Part shown: positions 54,901 through 64,000 of the stretch, in pieces
Position numbering within the stretch: position 1 is the stretch's first letter
How the letters are laid out: the number at the start of each line of letters is the position of its first letter
Source: Paramarasmius palmivorus
Lineage: Eukaryota; Basidiomycota; Agaricomycetes; Agaricales; Marasmiaceae
Length of the DNA: 64,000 nucleotides
NCBI GenBank assembly: GCA_037176845.1
Contig: JAYKXP010000184.1
Location: 1 to 64,000 of the forward strand
Direction: 5' to 3'
Translations under genes and position numbers: made by a program
The notes under the pieces: model-generated
Database searches by the model: none
The model's input: only the letters and a program-made list of their open reading frames with translations
What the model was told of the DNA's origin: nothing

Positions 54901-56128
54901 AAGGGAAGTGACGCGGTCAAAAATGCCGCCAGGGACTGACTGGACGTTGATACGCCACGCGCCATATGAAACAATTCATTCCACAGAAAAGACTCCACCC
55001 TTTTGAGTACTGGTGGACGAATGTTACCAAAATGAAACCAAGCCTAACAATACAAGAAATACAGCAAAAATTTCTGGTGGGAGTACGTAAAATCCCACCT
55101 TCACAAGGCTCAGTCGGCCTGTTTTACACGATGTGGCTGTGAAGTCGCAGAGAAGAATTAGCGGAGATATCGCAAGGGCGATGAACAAGGGTTGGCGCAG
55201 CTGGTATACATCGAGGTCGTCCACGGACTGGAACGCTTGGGTAAAGTCAAGGCATAGCTTTGCATTTTTCGCATTCCTAGACAGAGATTTACTGCGAGTG
55301 AAGACAACACAAAGCAGGAAACACTTACGAGGTAAGACAATTGTACAGATCCTTGCTGCTGTCAGGAAAGTCCTTGTTGCCCTGTAAGAGCCAATTCATA
55401 TAAAAGGCAGCTGCCTCGAAATTGTGGAGTTGCTTGTTGAGGGTAATGGTATCCCTTCTGTCATGCAACGTGTGCAATTGCCGGAAAGCGGCGTGTAACA
55501 GACGACAACCTGGCGTTGTTGCAGCCTCGTCTACGCTCAGGAGGGGAGCAATCACGCCCTGGGGCCTCCGTAACTGTTCAGCAACATTCCGTATCATAGC
55601 GGGCCAACCACCCTTCTCGTAGAGTGCCGAAATACCAGACTAGGGAGATGTTTACACCAGCTGAACCGAACGCAAATGCCACTCACCAGCTTCAGTGACT
55701 GTTTATCAAAAGAAGACCGAGAAACGGTGGGGTGATCAACCAAAACAAGGTCAGGTCGCAGATGCTGTCCCTCAACGGTATCGTCCTCCGAGTGAATCAT
55801 GGATGCCACATCAAGGAAACGAAACCCAAAAAGCAACGCCATGACGGGACCCGCTGATTTCTGTCGATTCCGGACCGAAGACTCGTTGTGAAAGACTGCA
55901 TTGAACTGGGGATTTGCGCAAGATTCTTGGTAATGCGAGAGAAGAAGCTTCGCCGTGTTCTGACAAAAACGTTAGAACAATTAGGGAGTATATCAAGCCT
56001 CGCACCTTCAGGTCATCAGGCAACATACTCAACCGATGTTTCTCGTCAGCAATAAAAGACGTATACCAAGGCATAGATTTCATGAAAGGAGCGGCAGACG
56101 GGTCGCGATCTCCATGAAAAGAAGCCAT
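51989..56128 (-). CDS. Large protein with JmjC-like C-terminal domain (copy 2, metal ligands kept)
   Basis: Exons: 56,128-56,006; 55,959-55,687; 55,639-55,329; 55,291-55,099; 55,043-54,860; 54,796-54,713; 54,661-53,937; from 53,765; to 52,898; 52,844-51,989. They encode about 1,090 residues. The N-terminal blocks match copy 1 (HRLSMLPDDL, FRFLDVAS, LRQPLFIALAISPLILLCD, LWNELFHMARG). The middle has a TEP/TDP repeat array and a basic SRKRKKK signal. The JmjC-like part shows HPSHVDANGFATE, GDRLFM and TPHIVFTLEPSLCHGSHFY, so HxD and the distal His are present. A KRRR signal lies at the end. Around 53,425-53,455 the frame must shift by one base to stay aligned with copy 1 (a TCCCTTCCCT stretch). 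This is either a disabling mutation or a sequence error. Confidence 0.68.
54170..54535. repeat. Coding minisatellite (TEPxxVVTDP repeats)
   Basis: Within the JmjC-like gene copy 2. Short units encoding variants of VVTEPNTVVTDP recur about a dozen times. On top of this a block of about 87 bp (cagtcaccactgtgtttggt...) is duplicated almost exactly at about 54,357-54,440 and 54,447-54,530. Copy 1 of the gene lacks the array, so it expanded after the copies split. Confidence 0.85.
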
Positions 56129-56170
56129 GTTGGTACTGGATCAAAAGTGAGGGCCTGAGTGATTGAACAA

Positions 56171-56197
56171 GACGGAAGTCACAGCGTGACTTCCGTC
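56171..56197. promoter_or_regulatory. Palindrome in the divergent promoter of the JmjC-like and Csm1-like genes
   Basis: Perfect 12-bp arms, GACGGAAGTCAC and its inverse, with a 3-nt loop. It sits in the 85-bp gap between the start codons at 56,128 (minus) and 56,214 (plus). Its symmetry and position suggest a site for a dimeric regulator serving both genes, or an element cis site. Function is inference. Confidence 0.6.
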
Positions 56198-56213
56198 ACA
56201 ACGGCTCTTTACC

Positions 56214-57371
56214 ATGATGAACCAGCAAGCAACATCGGATGAGGCACTGCTCCAAGCATTAGAGTTGGTCGTAAAGAATGTGGACAAGATACAAACGATT
56301 CGACGCAACGTCGCTCAAGCAGACGGCACTTTCAGGATCCAACAGCTTGAAGCGGAGATCCAGAGTAAGTCATATTCTACCCCAACTGAAAGGACGTTCA
56401 ATCCGTTATCCTTTATACCAGGATTGAGGAAGGTCAATAGGACCTTGCACGAGACATTGTCCACTATTACCACCGCAACACCTCAGACCACCGTACCCAG
56501 GTACACCAGCAATTGTCAAGCGAGAGCTAGCCGTTGACCGATTGACGCAGCGACTCTTTGGTCTTGACGGTGGATGAACGCTATCCCGATGGTTCAGTCC
56601 CCTGCACTAGCATGTTCGTGGAAGGAGGTGCGTCCCACGAGGAATAGACGGCACGCAGCTGACCATCATGCGTCTAGACTGGGCTAAAAAACTGGACAAG
56701 CATGCAGAGCTGGTGCTGTCGGTACAAACAGAGGTTACAGGGTTCAGGGTGAGAAGTATCGAGGCGGTAGAGGACGAGGGTACAGGAATACTTCGGTACA
56801 TCGCCGACTGTGTTATGTCCAACGGGATAGACGACCAGATACGCGGTAAGTCCCAAATGGTCCATGAACAAAGAGACGCACTGAGTCTGGTAGTACTTCC
56901 ATTCTCACTGACATTCGTAATGGAACACGACGAGGAAAGCGGTGGTCAACATAGTGCTGTCCAATACACACCCGGAGACCATTCCCACCTGAGCAAAGAT
57001 CAAAGGCAAAGGCTGAAACAATTCGCAAGCAGTTATACTATCACTCGCCACCAGCTGCCTCTTTTCTATCCATTCATTCTAGACGTCTTGAGAGACATTG
57101 ATCATACATCAGAAGTGAGTATCAACTACCAGTCATACATCGTCCCATCTGATCCTGAAATTCATTCAGCCAGATTCGCTAGATGCACCGTCACCCATGG
57201 TCCAAGAGAACGACGGCGACAAGGAAACGGGAGAAATAAAAAAGTTGACGAAGGTAAAATACTGCCCAACGGTCCAGAACATATTACTGAACAAAGGCAC
57301 AGCTAGAATCCCCAGAGTCACCGCCTGACATGGCAGATGAGGAGGATGAGGAGGCAATGGATGAAAACTAG
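56214..57371 (+). CDS. Csm1/Pcs1 (monopolin)-like coiled-coil protein, copy 2
   Basis: Seven exons (56,214-56,364; 56,422-56,500; 56,551-56,627; 56,678-56,845; 56,894-57,114; 57,170-57,253; 57,303-57,371) join in frame to 849 nt, or 282 residues; introns are 48-57 nt. A coiled coil spans about residues 10-65 (FRIQQLEAEIQRLRKVNRTL). It is followed by DWAKKLDKHAELVLS, VTGFRVRSIEAV, LRYIADCV, LPFSLTFVME, AVQYTPGD and RHQLPLFYPFILDVL. This order fits the globular Csm1/Pcs1 domain, which dimerises through the coil and links kinetochore or rDNA partners in yeasts. The end is acidic (PPDMADEEDEEAMDEN). It is on the opposite strand to its neighbour, whereas copy 1 is collinear. The hairpin cluster starts 30 bp after the stop. 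Confidence 0.65.
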
Positions 57372-57400
57372 ATAGAGCGATGTAAAGCAGCTTTTTTGAC

Positions 57401-57460
57401 ACGTGACGATCACCGGAGGAGATCGTCACATGATGATCTCCTGTGGAGATCGTCACATGA
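57401..57460. repeat. Hairpin cluster at the right edge of Helitron block 2
   Basis: GATCGTCACATGA occurs at 57,421-57,433 and 57,448-57,460, and an inverted near-copy (CACGTGACGATC) at about 57,400-57,411. They can form alternative stems: GTGACGATC with GATCGTCAC, and GATCTCC with GGAGATC. The same 13-mer builds the hairpin at 43,365-43,399, 14 kb away. Confidence 0.85.
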
Positions 57461-57713
57461 CCTTCAAGTTCAACTTACCCACTTCCATCCAACAGAATGC
57501 TGGACACCAATGCCGCAAATGTCCAAAAAGAGGTGCACCATCCCGGGAAAACCAGTGTATTAGACGACGATTCACTCCTGGCGGTATTGAAAACATCGAT
57601 ATCCCTATTTATCGATAAAGGACAGTCAGTCACACCGTTACTCCTAATGAAAAAAGGCTTCGAGACAGCGTAAGTCCACCAAATGAGAAGGTCGACGAAT
57701 AAAGGGGACGCTC

Positions 57714-58637
57714 ATGAGCTTCAGTCTACAGCAGATTCTGTACCGGAGAGTAAAGTTGAGGAACGTAGAACAACTGTACCTCTTTGAGGACAGCCTGCGC
57801 CAAAAGGATTTCCTCGCAGGATATGTACGACAACTCCGCGTATGTTCTGCTTGCACCCCAGGAGATGTCGATAACCCAGCATACACCAATCCATATTATA
57901 CCAGGATCCCAGGTGCTGTCGCCTTTGTCGTCACCTCAACATCCTCGACAGTGAGGTTCCTCTCTCTAGAGGTTTCTCAGCATCCTGTTATCATCCACGC
58001 ATTCAGGACCACTATCTTCCCTCAGCTGACGGTCCTAGAGGTGAACCACTATATGTTGTTGGCGCCTGACGCCATTGCAGGGTTCAACCAGGCGCTCATT
58101 CGTGGAGTACGTGAAATGGATCCCTCGAGCGAGATACACAGGACATCACAACTGAGTGTTGGCATTCTGCCAGTACTACCATGGCCCACCCTCGAGCGTT
58201 TAGTTTTGCTATGTGAAGTCACTATCCCAGACTATGCAACCCCCCCGTTCGACTATCGCTACATTACAAAGCCAATAGACATTGCGATTGTGCAGGACGG
58301 CGGGTTCGACGGCATGTTCAACTACGACCATTTCCTTCGACATCTCAAACTACCACTCAATGTCCAAAGCGCAGTCCTTGTAGACGAGACATCTCCAGAG
58401 TACCTTCGGCAGCACCCAGAGAACCAATGGCATCCCAAAACTCTCATTGTGCCTTACCCGTGGCTACAAGCCAGCCCCAACAGCACACCACACGCGATGC
58501 CTTTGATCTCGAACACCATAGGCTCCGATATCTACAATGAAGAATTCTGGACGAGAGCAAGAGAAGTGGTTATGAATCGAACGGGCGGTCCGACGTTCCA
58601 CAATAGCTTAGAAAACTCGTTAGTAATTCAAATGTAA
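57714..58637 (+). CDS. F-box/LRR-like protein, paralogue 1 of a local trio
   Basis: A 307-codon frame from an ATG; an upstream N-terminal exon is possible because the first residues (FSLQQILYRRVKLRNVEQL) fall at the usual join of an F-box exon in this family. Blocks shared with the other two genes: YVRQLRVCSACTP, a strand-helix repeat (VRFLSLEVSQHPVIIHAFRT), LTVLEVNHYMLL, LPWPTLERLVLLCEV and FLRHLKLPLNVQSAVLV. This is a leucine-rich repeat-like scaffold typical of expanded mushroom F-box-like families. No catalytic motif. Function unknown. Confidence 0.6.
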   Translation: MSFSLQQILYRRVKLRNVEQLYLFEDSLRQKDFLAGYVRQLRVCSACTPGDVDNPAYTNPYYTRIPGAVAFVVTSTSSTVRFLSLEVSQHPVIIHAFRTTIFPQLTVLEVNHYMLLAPDAIAGFNQALIRGVREMDPSSEIHRTSQLSVGILPVLPWPTLERLVLLCEVTIPDYATPPFDYRYITKPIDIAIVQDGGFDGMFNYDHFLRHLKLPLNVQSAVLVDETSPEYLRQHPENQWHPKTLIVPYPWLQASPNSTPHAMPLISNTIGSDIYNEEFWTRAREVVMNRTGGPTFHNSLENSLVIQM

Positions 58638-58831
58638 CATGTCAGTAGTTGACGTACCTTCAGTTCCCAATTTGGCTTCACCTCGGAATGACACCCGCGA
58701 AGAGAAGGTCGCAAACGCCGTCCCATCAGAGATTCGCATAATTTAAATTAGAAGTGACTGAGCTGTCCGAAAGCTGTCCTGGACGTTAGCGATTTAAAAA
58801 GGACAACGGCCAATAGCCCGGGGAATCAACC

Positions 58832-59921
58832 ATGCCGAAAGCAAAGAAAGCAAACCCTCACCGGCCTTCCCCAAAAACGGCACCGCTGAACTACGACACC
58901 ACATTGGAAGTATTGAAATGGGCAGTCGAAATGAGGAGACAGGAGAAAAAGCCGTTCATAGGGTTTTTGCTTATGCGCGGGGACTATACAAGAGGGTAAG
59001 GACATTCGAGCAACGATATAGAACGCAGACTCACCACAAAGTAGGCTGTTGCCAGAGTTATACAAAACCATCAAGGTCACTACCTCAACGAAAATAGCCA
59101 AGCTTCGCAACACACTCGTTGGCAACGCGCTGGTAGCAAGCATGGTCCAGAACATGTTCATCGCGTGCGAGGACCGGGCAAATTTGGGTGACGATGAAAA
59201 CGGTGGTCGTGTAGCAACCCATGTGGGTGATGTTGTTCATGCGATTGCCCCCACAGTCGTCCGACTCACAATCCGTCTCGAGACCCTGCCGGACGTACTG
59301 TACACGCTCAGGGCGATACCTTTTCCTGAGCTCCGGGAAATCCAAGCATCATACTATTACTTCCTCGATATCTCCACATCCATCAAACTTCATTCGCGTT
59401 TGAAGCAGTACTTCCGCGAAGGTCACAGAAACGATCCACCCAAGACGAAGCGACTCACTATCGCCTCTGACCAAGGAAAATTTCCTCAACTCGAGCGCGT
59501 ATTCGCAATTTGTGGCCGCGAAGATCTGGAATACCGTGGCACAATCTTCGACATGTCACACTTGAATTCTGTAAAGGAACTGGTCTTTCTTATGGAATCC
59601 CGATCCGGATTCGCCTTCGATGTCAAGTACTACCTGAAGCGACTTGTACCTCCAGCTGATGTGGAGGTGATAGTGCTCACCAGCTTTCGAGGACCGGCTG
59701 TAAAAGTGGTAGAGACGGAGAGGAAGAAATTCGATAGGAGAATTGTGATACCAAGGGTGGGGCCAGACGGGGAAATAGCATCTCCCCTGTACTATTATCT
59801 CAATGCCAGTCCCCTAGACGACGTATACTGGACACAGCTGAAACGATATGTGCAGAACCGCAAATACACAGTCAGCCTGTTCCATGCGGAAACGTTCAAG
59901 CCCCTTGTACTTGATGTTTAA
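58832..59921 (+). CDS. F-box/LRR-like protein, paralogue 2
   Basis: Two exons (58,832-58,995 and 59,042-59,921; intron 46 nt) join in frame to 347 residues from MPKAKKANPHRPSPK. Exon 1 is a basic leader; exon 2 starts the family blocks (LLPELYKTIKVTTSTKIAKL, VVRLTIRLETLPDVLYTLRA, YYLKRLVPPADVEVIVL). It is more diverged than the other two members. Same strand and about 200 bp downstream of paralogue 1. Confidence 0.62.
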
Positions 59922-59958
59922 ATTACCCGTTCTTCATACAAAGTGTTACACTACAACA

Positions 59959-60930
59959 TTACACGCGCGACTGTAACAACACGTCTGGACGATTGGGATA
60001 TAAAGACTTCTCCGAGACCCTTGTCGCTAGAAAGCTTTTCAACTCGACCCAAAACCTCGCCACTCGGGGGGTAAGACCTGAAGGGAGCACCAGCTCCTCT
60101 ATACCAACAGCGTCCGGCGAACAGACTCGAAGTAGCTTCCCGTCGGAGACTACTACCAATCGGGCGTGCCAAGCCCACGGAGCAAGAGACGGTATGTCGA
60201 AACGTCCCAAAGAATGCATTAAAGCGAATGCCGCAGCATCAGTGGGCAACTTGACGTGGATAAGGAAGTCGTATACATTGCTATGCCAGCTGGCACCGCT
60301 AAGGCGAACGCAAAGGCCATCGAGCCCCCGAAAATGGCGGAAATCGTAGGCTGGCACGGTTGTGCGAGGGAGCCTGACGTCGTGATGGACTGTGAGGCGA
60401 CGCAACTTGGGCCAGGGGCGAGACGGCATGTCACCAAGCGATAGGGGAACGCTGCGATGTGTATATTCCAAAGCACCTATTTCTGTGTAGTAACGCCTAA
60501 GGCTACTGTCCAACTCAACACAGGTATGGGGGTCTAGGAGCAAATGGTGGCTAGCGTCAAGAACAAAGAGCGTCGGGAACGACAAGGTGCGGAAGGTAGA
60601 CATAATTCCCAGGTGAAGCCGAGTCTTCAGCACAAGCATCTGCACGGTTGGAGCTGTTGCAGCAATAATGTCAGAAATGCATGTCGGGATATGACGGTCC
60701 TGAGGCAACGTGTAGGCGGGATGCGCTGGATTGAACGGCATGCAACTGCTGCTGACGCCCAAAATTCTGACGAATGATCCCAGGGCAGGATTTGAAGCCA
60801 GTGTGGAATGAACCTGCGACAACATCAGGACAGAGCCGATCTCGATCTTCTTGTAAAGAACTCGCTGGACACTGGAAGGCGTTAACACAGACCAAAGGTT
60901 CTGGCTGTAAACACTTACAGTAATGTCCAA
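59959..60930 (-). CDS. F-box/LRR-like protein, paralogue 3
   Basis: The conserved frame runs from about 60,871, where an intron acceptor precedes VQRVLYKKIEIGSVLMLSQV, to the stop at 59,959. Matches to paralogue 1 include FVRILGVSSSCMPFNPAHPA, LDASHHLLLDP, SRPWPKLRRLTVHHDV, AYDFRHFRGLD and IHVKLPTDAAAFALM. The 5' exon could not be fixed, so the true start is upstream of 60,871. Convergent with paralogue 2, only 37 bp between stops. Confidence 0.58.
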   Translation of the reverse strand: MDITVSVYSQNLWSVLTPSSVQRVLYKKIEIGSVLMLSQVHSTLASNPALGSFVRILGVSSSCMPFNPAHPAYTLPQDRHIPTCISDIIAATAPTVQMLVLKTRLHLGIMSTFRTLSFPTLFVLDASHHLLLDPHTCVELDSSLRRYYTEIGALEYTHRSVPLSLGDMPSRPWPKLRRLTVHHDVRLPRTTVPAYDFRHFRGLDGLCVRLSGASWHSNVYDFLIHVKLPTDAAAFALMHSLGRFDIPSLAPWAWHARLVVVSDGKLLRVCSPDAVGIEELVLPSGLTPRVARFWVELKSFLATRVSEKSLYPNRPDVLLQSRV

Positions 60931-61292
60931 GCTTTACAAACTCTCGCCAATCCAACGACGAAGGAACCCCTCCTCCCAACGGACTCTGCAACAAGGGAGA
61001 GTATTCGAGCCCATATCGAGTCTTCTATCTTGGCAACGGAAGTCATAGAGACTCACAGACCGCTGAACGAGCGATTTTTATATGGCATCGTATAGGAAGT
61101 CCAAGTCATCAGAGAAGCACACAGAGATCAAAATGAGAAGCACGGCGGCAACGCCGTGGCGGGCAACGTTATTGACGATCAGGAACCGGACTAAGATCTA
61201 TTTATCGATGCACACCCAACTAGAACGTCGCTGCAGAATTATATTATATTGCACAGAACACAGATCACCACCAAAAATCTACACAAACTACA
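60931..61292. other. Intergenic
   Basis: Between the 5' part of paralogue 3 and the stop of the next minus-strand gene. A 5' exon of paralogue 3 probably lies in 60,931-61,020. Nothing else is supported. Confidence 0.35.
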
Positions 61293-63870
61293 CTACTTGG
61301 CCTTCTGAACGGGGTCGCTCAAAACGATGGCGAACAACGGGTTAAGCAACAAAGTATGATACTTGGTAGGCGCGAGTTTGCCAACAAAACCATGAATAGT
61401 ATGAGCAACAACCACCAAAGAGTTGCGAGGAACTTCAGAAAGCGGAAAAACAGGGAGGTCCATGTAGTTGTCCCACTCGGCTGGAGTGAACGTGAAACCC
61501 TTCGATCCCGGGGTAGTGCGACCGTCGTAAATGGGAACTGCATATGTTAGTTCCGAAATACAAACTTCAGAAAGGCGACAAAACTTACTCCCATCATCGA
61601 ACATACGACAAGCAGGTGCGCCTGGAGCAAAAACGCTGCCCAAGGCACGGCGGATGGGGACTTTCGAGGGCTTAGCACGAGGCTTAGCACGAAGGTCATC
61701 GTCGTCGTCGTCCGGTTCCTCATCCTTTGGGACTGGGAAGGAAATGAGCAAATCAAAGCCGAAAGGGAAGAACACACACACCTTTAGGCTCTTTCCTGGT
61801 CGAAAACACCAGGGCGTGTTTACGGCACGAGGTATGGAGCATATCAGAAGCAAAATAATCGCCTATATTAGTCTGGAGAATCTCAAAATCGTTCTCGAAG
61901 GGAACGACGTGGAGCTGGCGAGACGGGCCATCCTGAGAAGGAACACCTGACTGCAAATGACTGGCTTTGACCAGTCCAACAGTGGTGAAGATGGCATTAG
62001 ACGCTCCTTCGGACGGAGGCAATAGCAAGCAAAACCTCCCAGGTATAAACCCAGTCTTTCGAAGGGGTACTCGGACAGGGCTGTACACAGGGGGCGCGGA
62101 CATGAAGCCTAAGGCCCGGACAAGTTTCCTATAAATCAGTCGTAAAAACAGTTCTATCCGTGAAAGTTACGAGAACACTCACTTCTTGCCACCTGCATCC
62201 AGGCGTTCCCTGACAGTCGAGTAATTCATAGGCATGAAGCCGTGGAACTCCCCCATATTCAAGGGATGACCAACAAAATAGTGACGTTTCATGCTTAGAG
62301 AGGCACGGTTTCAGCACAGAGCGCACGAGAGGAGAGTTTGAACTCGCAACACTCACGGAGGCAACCAATCCATGTCGGCGTACATAGCGCGAAACTTGTC
62401 CGGTATACTCTCTTCATCCAACAGACCCGCGTATGGCGCTACAAGGGAAACAGTTACCAAAAGACGCAAACTATCATACAAGGAAACACCTACGGGGCTG
62501 ACCATCTTGAACGTCCACAGGTACCAACGGGAGTTCCTTGTCGATGTTGCGGGATGACACGCGGGCAGGCAGCTCAGTGGCCTTCCTGAGGAAGTGATAA
62601 ACAAGGTTAGACCTACATACACTCCAAATCATCGATACATCCTACCCTTTCCCTTTCTTCGGAGTGATTTCAACGGGTGGTGACAACGCCTGCAAAGCGT
62701 CTCTGTACATTCGCAGTAAGTATTTTCGCTCGAAGAACATAAGACAAGAACGTACTCATCCCATTCAGGGGACAAACACCTTTTCGAAGAAACGTTGTCC
62801 TTGACAGGCGAGCTAGCCAGAACATGAACTCCAATGCACAAGGAAAAAACACAAACAAATGCACCTATGAGAAACCGGCAAGGCGTTGTCTACGTCATCT
62901 TCGTCATGACAAGGAGACGAAGGTACAGGAGTATCGGACCTCCTAGCAGAAACCAGGTAAGTACAACAAAAGAAATAAACGAGAACCAAAAAGACGCACT
63001 TTGCCCGAGACCGTGTAGCCGTAACAGGGGAAGGAAGGTCATCATCCTGCGAGCTTAACTCCCTGCATCCGAAAAAAAATTCATCAAGACCAAAACACAC
63101 CGGGAAGCAGACCCTACTAACCTCAATGTTAAAGTAGGGGACTCCATCTTGACATCGGGTTTGACGTTAGCAGCAGCACTATATGAAACAGGACATCAGT
63201 CAGTAATCCCGAGCAATGCTACACACAACATACACTTTCTTCTTGCCTTTTCGACGGGCAGCCGAACAGGCAGGACGACGGGGCTTGTACGACTCATCAG
63301 AATCACTGAAATCAAGAAGGTTAGCTTCCCAATGGAAAAAAAAAGGGAAAAAACACACGATCTAGGCGAAGGAACCGGAGTCAGAGTCTCAGCGGCATGC
63401 AGAGCATCAAGTCTAAAAGGGTTGCTAAGCATACCGAAGCAAGGCCCTTACTGAAACACATACTTTTTGATAAGAGAACCGGAAGGGGTGTCGTCGGCGT
63501 TGTACCTAGCTTTCTCGGTGGGCTTTGGGCTAGCACCAGACTGTCAGAAACTGAAATGAAGACCAGGACGTAAACAAACTCACGTGCGTTGAGGACGAGA
63601 AGTCGAAGAGCTGGGGACAACAACGGTCTTGCGCGTCAACGGTGTACGAGGCCTGCCGAATACGTTCAACACTGACAAAAGAAAGGCCAAAGCACCGATC
63701 ACTCACTCGTGGTCAGACTCATTGTCAGACGGTAGAATTTCACCAAACACAAATCCAGGCCGCGATGACACCGAAACTCGATTCGATCTTTCAGGGAAGA
63801 ATTCAGCAGGCAGCAAGGAAGGGATAGAAAAGCATATTTACTTCTCGGGAGATGCCGAAGAAGAGACCAT
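61293..63870 (-). CDS. Lineage-specific multi-exon protein, copy 2 (function unknown)
   Basis: The limits are the clear stop at 61,293 and a possible ATG at 63,870 (MVSSSASPEK); earlier exons may lie beyond the window. The 5' half consists of small exons encoding a basic, Ser/Pro-rich disordered region (RPRTPLTRKTVVVPSSSTSR, KARYNADDTPSGSLIKK). Then come LLDEESIPDKFRAMYADMDW, KRHYFVGHPLNMGEFHGFMP, QLHVVPFENDFEILQTNIGD and the last exon VPIYDGRTTPGSKGFTFTPA...LFAIVLSDPVQKAK. The same blocks in the same order occur at 27,848-30,660. The family has no function known to me. Confidence 0.52.
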
Positions 63871-64000
63871 CTTAGTACTCTGGCTTCCCCTTGGCCCAGT
63901 ATCAAGACGCGCGACTTTCGTCGGGGAAGACCTGGAGGGAATCAAAGGTGAGTCCAAGGCCAAGAAGTAGAAAAGAAAGAGTATCACTCACTCATTCATA

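Larger units (their letters stand above)
43365..57460 (-). mobile_element. Helitron block 2: RepHel, JmjC-like and Csm1-like genes between hairpin clusters
   Basis: About 14.1 kb. The limits are set by copies of the 13-bp motif GATCGTCACATGA: an inverted pair forming a hairpin at 43,365-43,399, and a cluster at 57,401-57,460. Inside are RepHel 2 (minus), the JmjC-like gene (minus) and the Csm1-like gene (plus), with stops 14 bp and 30 bp from the hairpins. Helitrons typically carry a 3' hairpin, so the left hairpin, just after the RepHel stop, fits a 3' end. I do not see the canonical CTRR 3' end or a TC 5' end, so exact termini remain open. Confidence 0.55.

Noticed and set aside
57401..57460. 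CRISPR-like array
   Set aside because: Only three motif copies, overlapping palindromes, no regular spacers, and a eukaryotic context.

Overview
The window looks like nuclear DNA of a filamentous basidiomycete (Agaricomycete type). Genes are split by many short introns (about 47-70 nt, GTRNGY...CTRAY...YAG), both strands are used, and the families seen are typical of mushroom genomes: very large Helitron RepHel proteins, F-box-like and leucine-rich paralogue families, MYND fingers, an RNase H1 N-terminal (viroplasmin-like) domain gene and a Copia-type LTR element. There is no bacterial or organellar signature. All exon models were assembled by hand from splice signals and frame continuity.

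Layout. 1-11,086: gene-poor and partly decayed, with a truncated BTB-like gene, an RNase H1-N-like gene (4,943-5,653, minus) and a 501-aa F-box-like protein (6,123-7,810, minus). 11,087-24,840: first Helitron block, all on the minus strand, in transcription order a coiled-coil Csm1/Pcs1 (monopolin)-like gene, a 10-exon gene with a JmjC-like C-terminus, and a 2,589-codon RepHel ORF. 25,270-30,700: an F-box-like gene (plus) and a lineage-specific multi-exon gene (minus). 31,125-35,088: a complete but non-autonomous Copia-type element with LTRs that look identical, a 5-bp target duplication and a tRNA-iMet anticodon-arm primer site; it carries only gag and protease. 35,089-43,348: small lineage-specific genes and fragments, ending with a double-MYND gene. 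43,365-57,460: second Helitron block with the same three gene families (RepHel 2,784 codons, JmjC-like, Csm1-like), here with the Csm1-like gene divergent. This block is bracketed by hairpins made of one shared 13-bp motif, the best candidate for its ends. 57,714-64,000: three paralogous F-box/LRR-like genes, then a paralogue of the gene at 27.8-30.7 kb.

Main point. Two independently diverged blocks in one window each keep RepHel + large JmjC-like protein + Csm1/Pcs1-like protein within 14 kb, and the reading frames are almost all intact despite strong divergence. This suggests a Helitron lineage with two chromatin or kinetochore-type accessory genes, a combination I do not recall being described. 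That RepHel cuts and unwinds DNA is known for the family; that the JmjC-like and Csm1-like proteins serve the element (targeting, silencing control or tethering) is inference.
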